Positions 24,880 through 31,588 of a DNA stretch of 41,777 nucleotides are shown piece after piece. The position numbers were made by a program, and so were the translations under genes. Source of the stretch: a virus; the IMG/VR virus record IMGVR_UViG_3300028115_000044, positions 1-41,777 of that record. The stretch is one strand, 5' to 3'. Position 1 is the first letter of the stretch, and every line of letters starts with the position of its first letter. The notes beneath the pieces are model-generated. The model made no database searches. It saw nothing but the letters and a program-made list of their open reading frames with translations, and was not told the DNA's origin.

Positions 24880-25226
24880 TCCTTAATCTGTCATTCACAC
24901 TTAGCCTGATTAGGCCAAGTGCAAATTCAACTTTTCCCGTCAAAGTCAAACACATCGTTATAGTAAAACCTTTTTACAGGGAGACGCGGTTACGCTAAAC
25001 GTCTTTACTTACTGCTTATAAACGCTGGAACACACATTGCCTAACGACGACTTTGTGCTACCTGTGAGTTGTAATGGTCCAACAGAGCTCACTCATTATT
25101 TAAATCTTTTGCACACCAGATCTGTCGGCTACAACTCTCGTTGGCAGACCTCAAGGTGAGTCGAGCAACCTCGACCAAACTGAGCATGTTAGCCTATATT
25201 AGTAATATATTAGAATTGTATTAGTA
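24880..25226. other. Gene-free, structured intergenic region (candidate ncRNA or vestigial gene)
   Basis: About 350 bp without a credible gene on either strand, with G+C near 43% over its central part, which looks higher than its flanks. It holds several hairpins. CACTTAGCCT pairs with AGGCCAAGTG (one mismatch) near 24898-24921. AGAC-GCG-GTTA-CGC-GTCT is nested near 24982-25004. GTGAG pairs with CTCAC around 25064-25092, and GTCGAG-CAAC-CTCGAC is perfect near 25159-25174. The right end carries AT-rich ATTAGTA repeats. Short open stretches exist but lack starts. No tRNA or tmRNA hallmark was found. Confidence 0.5.
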
Positions 25227-25239
25227 AGAGATGGTCTCT
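25227..25239 (-). terminator. Possible weak terminator hairpin after the gp46 operon
   Basis: AGAGA-TGG-TCTCT lies directly after the GIY-YIG gene stop. The stem is only five base pairs and no T run follows, so the call is tentative. Confidence 0.3.
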
Positions 25240-25240
25240 A

Positions 25241-25660
25241 TTAGCCCTCTTTTAGAATATGAGAGCCGTGTACTTTGATTTGAATGATGCCGTTGTAGTA
25301 TTCTTTTGTTTCAAGAACTTTTCTTTCAAATTGTTCTCTTGCTTCTATATAACTACATTCTGCCTTTGATTTGCCGTAATATAATATTTCTCGGGTAAAT
25401 TGTTCTGTGCCTAGTTCTTCTACGTCAGCCTTTAATTCGTCGTTTGATCCCCAATAATCACGCCAATCTGATTCTACTGTATAACGTCTTTTTCTAGTTT
25501 TGCCTTTGAGTGGTGGTCTTGATCTTTTAAAACGAGCCAGTTTTTTGCCAATATATTTTCTGCCATTAGTAGTATTCGTGATTAGATATACGAAGCCTAT
25601 ACAGTCTTCCGGAAGTTCTGTAACAATATTGCCTTCATAAATCCAATCATTGTGATTCAT
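25241..25660 (-). CDS. GIY-YIG nuclease-fold protein (139 aa)
   Basis: Residues 22-38 carry the two GIY-YIG strands, GFVYLI (22-27) and KYIGKK (35-40). A basic loop follows (ARFKRSRPPLKGKTRKRRYT), and a glutamate at 106 in YIEAREQFE is well placed as the metal-binding residue. An N-terminal WIYEGNIV segment precedes the domain. The family includes phage homing endonucleases such as I-TevI and T4 Seg proteins, but this short form lacks a DNA-binding tail, so a standalone cut-and-repair role is as likely. Its ATG overlaps the preceding gene by 14 bp, and it is last in the gp55-gp47-gp46 unit. Confidence 0.78.
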   Translation of the reverse strand: MNHNDWIYEGNIVTELPEDCIGFVYLITNTTNGRKYIGKKLARFKRSRPPLKGKTRKRRYTVESDWRDYWGSNDELKADVEELGTEQFTREILYYGKSKAECSYIEAREQFERKVLETKEYYNGIIQIKVHGSHILKEG

Positions 25661-25841
25661 TAATTATTTTCCTAAGACCCTGAACTACATCAATACCTAA
25701 ACCCTCTTTTACAGATTTAGATTCTAGATCAGGATACTTAGTAAAAATAGATGCACCGACTATATCTTTATCACTTAAGGTTATATTAATACTGTTACCA
25801 TGCATATCCATATCCCAAGTAATATTATCTGTATCGTTCAT
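25647..25841 (-). CDS. Small hypothetical protein after gp46 (64 aa)
   Basis: The ATG overlaps the gp46 stop in a TAATG junction, indicating translational coupling. The protein is acidic at the N-terminus (MNDTDNITWDMDMHGNSINI) and ends in a helix (VVQGLRKIINE). I recognise no motif. Context suggests a partner or regulator of the gp46/47 nuclease, but nothing in the sequence proves it. Confidence 0.6.
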   Translation of the reverse strand: MNDTDNITWDMDMHGNSINITLSDKDIVGASIFTKYPDLESKSVKEGLGIDVVQGLRKIINESQ

Positions 25842-27610
25842 TATGCATCCACAATTTCAACCTCTGTATTAAAGGTTGTAAATCCATTTTCTTTCGTTAC
25901 TTGTAGAACGTTATTAACACGCCCTACGAGTTCATCACGGTGTGAAATAAGTAAAATGTTTTTGTGACGTTCACGTTCCATTTTCTTTAATACGCCTAGT
26001 GCGCTTTCAACACCTATTGTATCCATACCACTATCAACTAACTCATCAATACATATTAGATTAACAGGATGATTCATACTTTCAAACACATCACGGAATG
26101 CCCAACTTAAACCAAGTATAAGTCTATTGCGTTCTCCACGTGATAAATTATCAAAATCTAAATCCTGTCCTAATTGTATGATACTAACTGTTAGATCTGG
26201 TTGGAATTGAACCTCGTGCGGTAACCCTAATCTAGTAATATAGTATTCCAGTCTTGTATTCAAGAACTGTAAGTTTTGTTCAATAATACGTTTGCGAATA
26301 AAACTATCTTTATTAGTAAGAAGTTTAAGCAAGAAATCCTGATGATCTTTTAGTTCAGTCAAACGATTTACTTCGTTCCAATCGACTTCTTGTAAGCCAG
26401 TATTGCGAAGTGTCTCAATTTGTTCTGCGTATGGATCTGTTTCTTGTTGCCTACGATTAATCTCACCTGTTACATTTGTAATACTATTTTGATGCTCATA
26501 CGCTTCTTGAACAGTATTATAGTGTAACTTAGGAGCAACACCGAGTTCGCCAAGCTCTTTCAATGCGCTCTTATAATCATTTATCATCTGTGTATCAGAA
26601 CCAATATGTCTTACCGACTCTTCTACTAATTCTGTCTTTTGAGCAACAATTTTATCATGTTGCTCGTCATGAATCTCTTGTCCACAAGCATAACATTTGT
26701 GTTCCAGTGTAGCATCTAAATCTGCTTGTGCTTTATCTAGGCGTTTTTGTTCGCGTTCTACACTTGTTATTAATCTAGCAATTTCACTGTTTATTGTATC
26801 AATTTGTTGTTTTTTAGAATTAAATTCTACAAATCTTGCATGTGCTTGTAGTTCTAATTGAATATCAACCAATTGTAAATTTGAAAGTTCTTGTTGTAAA
26901 TTTTCAATATCAGAATCTTTTTTGTTATACCATACTCTTTGACGTCTTTCTAAATCTTTAATGCTATCGCCTATGCGATCATTAGCCTCTTCTATACCTT
27001 TAATTTTGTATGTTTCTTCTTGAATACTATCACGGGTTTGTTTAGTTAAATCTTTTAGAATTTCAGCCTTTTCGCTAAGTTGCGTAATACCCAATAATTG
27101 CTCAATAAGTTCACGCTGATCATTTGCTCGCATACTCAAGAAGGGTTCAGTGTATGTGTTTAGTGCAACAATGTGTTTGAACATTGTGTGACTCATACCC
27201 AACACACGCTCAATTACTCGCTGACTTTCACGACCCTCGCCCTGCATTTCATCAGTGCCGGCAGTGTCTGAATCATTAACAATGAAGCGAAACAAATTTG
27301 GCTTACGACCACGTTCAATGCGATAACTTTGTCCGTCTTTCTCAAAGTCAACAGTAACTAGCATTTGTTTGTTGTTTGTTTTGTTGACCAAGTTATCTTT
27401 TTTAATATTGTATAATGCATTACCATACAATGCATAACTTAATGCATTGACAATAGTAGTCTTACCAGTACCATTACGACTACCATCTCCGCCTAAATCA
27501 ATATTATTACCTAAGACTAAGGTTAGCCCTGCATTGTCAAATTGAACTGCTTGGGTAACATTACCCACACTCATAAAATTCTTTACAGTTATATTTTTAA
27601 TTTTAAGCAT
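25841..27610 (-). CDS. gp46: Recombination nuclease subunit gp46 (SbcC/Rad50-like)
   Basis: A 589-residue ATPase of the SMC/Rad50 type. The Walker A motif GSRNGTGKT is at 43-51. Long coiled coils flank a zinc hook CYAC (C306, C309), the ABC signature LSRGE is at 489-493, and Walker B LICIDE ends near 523, followed by a LLISHRDEL switch-His motif. With gp47 it resects double-strand ends to give 3' single strands for recombination-dependent replication and degrades host DNA. The start codon overlaps the gp47 stop by eight bases. All catalytic motifs are intact. Confidence 0.95.
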   Translation of the reverse strand: MLKIKNITVKNFMSVGNVTQAVQFDNAGLTLVLGNNIDLGGDGSRNGTGKTTIVNALSYALYGNALYNIKKDNLVNKTNNKQMLVTVDFEKDGQSYRIERGRKPNLFRFIVNDSDTAGTDEMQGEGRESQRVIERVLGMSHTMFKHIVALNTYTEPFLSMRANDQRELIEQLLGITQLSEKAEILKDLTKQTRDSIQEETYKIKGIEEANDRIGDSIKDLERRQRVWYNKKDSDIENLQQELSNLQLVDIQLELQAHARFVEFNSKKQQIDTINSEIARLITSVEREQKRLDKAQADLDATLEHKCYACGQEIHDEQHDKIVAQKTELVEESVRHIGSDTQMINDYKSALKELGELGVAPKLHYNTVQEAYEHQNSITNVTGEINRRQQETDPYAEQIETLRNTGLQEVDWNEVNRLTELKDHQDFLLKLLTNKDSFIRKRIIEQNLQFLNTRLEYYITRLGLPHEVQFQPDLTVSIIQLGQDLDFDNLSRGERNRLILGLSWAFRDVFESMNHPVNLICIDELVDSGMDTIGVESALGVLKKMERERHKNILLISHRDELVGRVNNVLQVTKENGFTTFNTEVEIVDA

Positions 27611-28634
27611 TAATATTCAAACCGTTATATATTTCAACTAATACCTGAGTTTTTATTGTATCACTTTGGATGCTTTGTAATTGACTAAGAACTATTTGAT
27701 CGACATTTTCAACTTCAACCTCCACACCCATATTCCAATCCTGTGTATGTTCTTCTTTTTTGCTAGGCATGAGAGCAATTTCACGAAGATTATATTGTGC
27801 AGCAAATGTTTCCTTAATGAAGTTTGCCTCTTCATATGTAATAGGAACATCTAGAGTAATTCTACAGTGTGTCTTATTAGACAACACTTCTTCAGGTTTG
27901 TCAATTAATTTAGACAAAGAAATTGTTCTATATCGTGGAGCATCAGGCCAATTCACAAACTCAGGCTTTCCTCCCCATTTAAGGAACATAATACCACGAT
28001 CATCGTCCCAGGCATCACTATAGTTGTGTGGGAAACAATTACCAGGATAGATGATATTGCCACGTTCCTGCCTTTTATGGAAATGTCCGCTAAAAACCAT
28101 CTCTGGTTTTTGTAAGTCATCTGCTTTCAAACCATGTCCATGATCGGGCATCTGTACCATAGCGTTCATGTAAAAGTTGGGGAGTTCAAAATGGCCAAAC
28201 ATATATTTACATTTGATATCTTTTACACGTTTCCATTCATCGTCAACTAGCCACGGAACAATAGCAATATCATCTTTTACCAATATCCCATCGTTGACTA
28301 CTGTGATATTGGGATATTCCAATGCCATTGGAATACTGTTGATCTCACGTTTTTCTCTGTAATAGAGATCGTGATTTCCCATAATCATGTAAGTTTCTTC
28401 AAACGCATCATTAATTCTGCGTAGATTACTTACAGTGTAATTAAGTGTACTAACATTAATGCTGGCACGATGATGGTGCCAGTCACCCATAAAAATACAT
28501 TTTGTGATGTTACGTTTTTTCGCTTCATCAATCATCCATACAATAAAATCTTCACAATCCTGATTATGGGCACGACTGTTATTTTTCATGCCGAAATGGA
28601 TGTCTGTGAAGACTACTACTTCATCAAAAAACAA
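27603..28634 (-). CDS. gp47: Recombination nuclease subunit gp47 (SbcD/Mre11-like)
   Basis: A 343-residue metallophosphoesterase. Metal ligands are visible in order: D11 and H13 (FTDIHFG), D51 (GDWHHH), N87/H88 (GNHDLYY), then GHFELP and SGHFHKR. It is the Mn-dependent nuclease partner of gp46. Translation starts at a TTG (28634), with GAGGAA contributed by the last codons of gp55; no ATG is available nearby. The three-base gap after the gp55 stop implies coupling. Confidence 0.95.
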   Translation of the reverse strand: MFFDEVVVFTDIHFGMKNNSRAHNQDCEDFIVWMIDEAKKRNITKCIFMGDWHHHRASINVSTLNYTVSNLRRINDAFEETYMIMGNHDLYYREKREINSIPMALEYPNITVVNDGILVKDDIAIVPWLVDDEWKRVKDIKCKYMFGHFELPNFYMNAMVQMPDHGHGLKADDLQKPEMVFSGHFHKRQERGNIIYPGNCFPHNYSDAWDDDRGIMFLKWGGKPEFVNWPDAPRYRTISLSKLIDKPEEVLSNKTHCRITLDVPITYEEANFIKETFAAQYNLREIALMPSKKEEHTQDWNMGVEVEVENVDQIVLSQLQSIQSDTIKTQVLVEIYNGLNINA

Positions 28635-28637
28635 ATT

Positions 28638-29474
28638 TTATTCCTCTGCGTTAGATTGTTGTTGTTCCCATTCAGCATTGAATGTACGAGTAAAACTTGG
28701 GTTTAACCCTTCTTCTTCAAGTAAATCGTCTCTGATATTTTGATTTCTTTTTTCTAAGTTAAGAACTCTTGTAAAACTATTGTTGATTGCGGCTGTATAA
28801 TATGCAAATGGATTCTGACTCTTTGCTTCATTAAACTGTAAACCAATTTGTGTTAACTGAAGTAATGCTTGTCCTCTCATTTCATCTACATATGTATAAC
28901 CTCGCCAGTTACCTCGCATACTGTATCTAGAACAAAGCATTAGATACATTTTTGCTAATCTTTCGCTAGTCTTACCATGAGTTGTGCTAAAGAATCCGTT
29001 ACTTGGCGATCCTTGCCAATGACTTCTAGCAACCTCAGAAAGTTCACCTTCAATAAAAGAATAATGTTGAAAGGGTGGAAAATTGCATCTTGCATGATGA
29101 TCTGCTATTGTTTTTGGATTTGTTTTTCTGCCAGGCTCTTCTGGTATATGTTGAAAAGACATTACACGAATAACAATATCTTCATCATTGATGGTTTTTG
29201 GATCAACAACAAACTCTGAAGCACGTGGCTTTGTTTTTTTCTGTAATTCACCTTGTTCCCATCTTAACACTTCCGCTTCATGTGCTTCTTTTTGTAGTCT
29301 AGATGCTCTGTTTTCTTTTGCTTCTTTTATTTTTTTCTTTGTTAATTCTTTTAAATCTTCTATAATAATATCATATTTTGAGTATTTTTCATCCATTACC
29401 CAACTGTATGACATCTTTGATTTATGTATTTCTTTTAATAATTCTTTATTTGAAAGATAGTGATTTCTCGCCAT
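28638..29474 (-). CDS. gp55: Late-transcription sigma factor gp55
   Basis: A 278-residue protein with the gp55 core at about 168-250: SERLAKMYLMLCSRYSMRGN, then YVDEMRGQALLQ and NPFAYYTAAINNSFTRVLNL EKRN. This region corresponds to sigma70 region 2, which reads the -10-like TATAAATA element of late promoters. T4 gp55 is 185 residues; the extra length is an N-terminal helical, Lys/Glu-rich extension (about 35-85). I cannot point to a clear clamp-binding tail. The gene is headed by a perfect host-type promoter, so it is expressed before the late genes it controls. Confidence 0.9.
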   Translation of the reverse strand: MARNHYLSNKELLKEIHKSKMSYSWVMDEKYSKYDIIIEDLKELTKKKIKEAKENRASRLQKEAHEAEVLRWEQGELQKKTKPRASEFVVDPKTINDEDIVIRVMSFQHIPEEPGRKTNPKTIADHHARCNFPPFQHYSFIEGELSEVARSHWQGSPSNGFFSTTHGKTSERLAKMYLMLCSRYSMRGNWRGYTYVDEMRGQALLQLTQIGLQFNEAKSQNPFAYYTAAINNSFTRVLNLEKRNQNIRDDLLEEEGLNPSFTRTFNAEWEQQQSNAEE

Positions 29475-29497
29475 ATTTGTTCCTTTATACTAGATAC

Positions 29498-29526
29498 ATT
29501 ATAAACATTAACTATTTGTTTGTCAA
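29498..29526 (-). promoter_or_regulatory. Perfect sigma70 promoter for gp55-gp47-gp46
   Basis: On the minus strand TTGACA (29526-29521) is followed by a 17-bp spacer and TATAAT (29503-29498). Both hexamers and the spacing are exact consensus. The -10 box is 23 bp from the gp55 ATG, leaving a short leader with an AAAGGAAC ribosome site. This is the only perfect sigma70 promoter I noticed in the window. Confidence 0.92.
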
Positions 29527-29539
29527 GCGGTTTTTTTCA

Positions 29540-29549
29540 ACTAAATACT
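29540..29549 (+). promoter_or_regulatory. Late promoter (ACTAAATACT) for the baseplate operon
   Basis: Plus-strand ACTAAATACT, continuing into ATTATTA as in the extended T4 late consensus, 21 bp upstream of the ATG at 29571. A CGGAGAA ribosome site lies between. It is back-to-back with the gp55 sigma70 promoter. Confidence 0.8.
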
Positions 29550-29570
29550 ATTATTACGGAGAACGACTGA

Positions 29571-30152
29571 ATGCGAATTACTGACATCATAACAGAAGCA
29601 CCCACTACCGACTTAATAGTGTTCTATGGCGGAAGATTCCAGCCCATGCATAATGGTCATTACCAAGTGTATCAGGATTTGGTCCAGAAGTTTGGTAGTA
29701 ACAATGTATTTATCAGCACTATGGTGGGCAAGAACGCAGAGCCAGAGCGTGATCCGTTCACGTTTGATGAGAAAGCAATGCTAATGACACAAATGTTTGG
29801 CATACCATCAGATCATATTATTAACACTCATCCGTACAATGTTGACATGACTAAAGCAGGTCGTGATCCCAAGAAAACAGCACTAGTACTAGTTTATGGT
29901 GAAAAAGACGCCAACAGATTGAAGATGGGATATTTGCGTTGGTGGAAAGACGGTGAGCCACTTGTAACAGCAGATGAGGCTGGTTATGTTTACACTGTGC
30001 CTATTAAAGATGCGGGCCGTAGTGCTACGGATTTCCGTAATACAATGCGTAGTGACGCTCCTGAAGACGACAAGAAGAAAGTTTTCACTGATTTCTTTGG
30101 TAAGTTTGATCAACAAGTTTATGACTTTATTAAAGGTAGGTTAAGAATATGA
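29571..30152 (+). CDS. HIGH-type nucleotidyltransferase with putative capsid-targeting N-terminus
   Basis: A 193-residue nucleotidyltransferase of the cytidylyl/NMN-adenylyltransferase superfamily. GGRFQPMHNGHYQVY carries the HxGH motif (H27, H30), and GRSATDFRNTMR near residues 158-169 matches the second, (I/R)SxTxxR-type motif. The substrate cannot be told from sequence; NMN, CTP-linked or phosphopantetheine-like substrates are all possible. Residues 1-10 (MRITDIITEA) resemble the T4 internal-protein leader, such as MKTYQEFIAE of IPIII, ending in I-T-E before Ala: the (I/L)-x-E rule of gp21. I infer packaging in the head and cleavage after E9. It is the first gene of a late structural operon, and its stop overlaps the next start. 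Confidence 0.85.
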   Translation: MRITDIITEAPTTDLIVFYGGRFQPMHNGHYQVYQDLVQKFGSNNVFISTMVGKNAEPERDPFTFDEKAMLMTQMFGIPSDHIINTHPYNVDMTKAGRDPKKTALVLVYGEKDANRLKMGYLRWWKDGEPLVTADEAGYVYTVPIKDAGRSATDFRNTMRSDAPEDDKKKVFTDFFGKFDQQVYDFIKGRLRI

Positions 30153-31291
30153 CAGTTGAAAATGGAAATCCTAACACCGAAAATATATTGGGTCAAGAAT
30201 ATAGCCTGGAAGAATTATTAGATGAACCCGTAATGGACAAAAATGCTGCGGCCAAGGGTGAAAAGAAAGTTTTAAAATCATCACTCAAGAATAAGGCGAA
30301 AACGAAAATCAGAATGCAACAAAACGCAGTTAAAAAAGGTAATTGGCCTCCATCTAGTAGTGAAAGTACTGATGTAGAAGGAAACACTGTTCCAGTAAAC
30401 GATCCAGCCGCCACTGTTGAGTTTGAAGATGGTAGTACCTATGATGAATTACCAGAAACACTCACAGCAACAGTTGAAAAACCAGTGTCTCCTAACACTA
30501 ATAAGAAATTTCCTAGTGATACAAATAGGAACGGCTTTGAGGGTATAAACAGCCAACACAAAGTAAAATTGGTAAGTGTTAATCCTGAAACAAAAGTTTT
30601 AATGGAAAACGGAATTATGAGGCCATTATCTAAAACTGAAAATGGTATTATTTTTCCTTATACACCGACTATTATGTGGGGATATGCAGCAAATTATGGA
30701 TCTTATGATATGATCCATGGCCAGTATCAACAAAATTATTATCAGAATACCCCTAGCCCTACTGTGCAAGTAACAGCGACATTTACATCAGGAACAGCGG
30801 AAGAGGGATATTATACATTAGCCGCATTACATTTTTTAAAATGGGCCACTAAAGGAGATTTTGGTGCATATGATTCAAGTGGTGAAAAAAGAAATGCAAC
30901 AGCGGGTGCACCTCCACCTATCTTAAGATTTAGTGCATATGGACATGCCGGTGCTAAAAATCTTCCTGTTGTTGTGAGATCTATAAACTATACATATCCT
31001 GAAGATATTGACTATATTACATTACAGCCACCTAAAGGCGGCAGGGTAATTAATGGAATATACTATTCTTATAATGAAATTGAAGAGATGAATTATCAAG
31101 CAACTGAATTTAACGAAGGTGAATATGGTGCTGTTAGATATCCTGAATATAAAGAAGATGCAACAATACCTTCTCAGTTACTTGTTACTTTAGATCTAGC
31201 AATACAAATTCCTCCTCAAAGAGTAAGAGACTATTTTAATGTTAAAGAATATGCTCTAGGTAAAACACTAACAGATAAAGGATTTATTTAA
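30149..31291 (+). CDS. Baseplate tail-tube initiator-like protein (gp48/gp54 type)
   Basis: A 380-residue protein. The first 130 residues are low-complexity and Lys/Pro/Thr-rich. The folded part carries IIFPYTPTIMWGYAANYGSY, then TLAALHFLKWATKGDFGAYD and YTYPEDIDYITLQPPKGGR, a layout seen in tail-tube-like proteins that cap or start the tube. The C-terminus (LLVTLDLAIQIPPQRVRDYF) resembles the end of T4 gp48. Its ATG overlaps the upstream stop (ATGA), and it is directly followed by gp53. I favour gp48/gp54, but I cannot tell which of the two. Confidence 0.65.
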   Translation: MTVENGNPNTENILGQEYSLEELLDEPVMDKNAAAKGEKKVLKSSLKNKAKTKIRMQQNAVKKGNWPPSSSESTDVEGNTVPVNDPAATVEFEDGSTYDELPETLTATVEKPVSPNTNKKFPSDTNRNGFEGINSQHKVKLVSVNPETKVLMENGIMRPLSKTENGIIFPYTPTIMWGYAANYGSYDMIHGQYQQNYYQNTPSPTVQVTATFTSGTAEEGYYTLAALHFLKWATKGDFGAYDSSGEKRNATAGAPPPILRFSAYGHAGAKNLPVVVRSINYTYPEDIDYITLQPPKGGRVINGIYYSYNEIEEMNYQATEFNEGEYGAVRYPEYKEDATIPSQLLVTLDLAIQIPPQRVRDYFNVKEYALGKTLTDKGFI

Positions 31292-31581
31292 TGGCAAAAG
31301 TTACATATAGATCAGATAGTTTATACAGAAGCACACCAATTATAAAGAACAAGTTTTTAGATATTCTTCAATCTAGTATTTCAAACAAAGAAGAAATACT
31401 AACTAGATCTTTTATTGTTGAGTCTAAATACGATCATAAGCCAGATAAACTAGCATATGACTTGTATGGCAATGCAAAGTTATGGTGGGTATTTGCTGAA
31501 TTCAATCCTGACACGTTAAAAGATCCTATTATAGATTTTGTATCTGGATTAGAAATTCAGGTTCCAGTAACATTTAGTTAA
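31291..31581 (+). CDS. gp53: Baseplate wedge protein gp53
   Basis: A 96-residue protein with KLAYDLYGNAKLWWVFAEFN, the conserved core of gp53, in which YGN-x-x-LWW matches T4 gp53. T4 gp53 is 196 residues; short forms of about 100 residues occur in marine relatives. LEIQVPVTF at the end resembles LysM-like baseplate proteins. It clamps adjacent wedges. The start overlaps the preceding stop. Confidence 0.8.
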   Translation: MAKVTYRSDSLYRSTPIIKNKFLDILQSSISNKEEILTRSFIVESKYDHKPDKLAYDLYGNAKLWWVFAEFNPDTLKDPIIDFVSGLEIQVPVTFS

Positions 31582-31588
31582 AAATATT

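Noticed and set aside
25037-25159. Plus-strand 40-codon frame (LPNDDFVLPVSCNG...) with a TTG start
   Set aside because: No ribosome site, no promoter, stops close by, and it crosses several hairpins; most likely chance.
24960-25160. Possible tmRNA or tRNA-like element
   Set aside because: An AACGACGACTTT stretch recalls a tag coding region, but no acceptor stem, T-arm motif or CCA-like end could be found.
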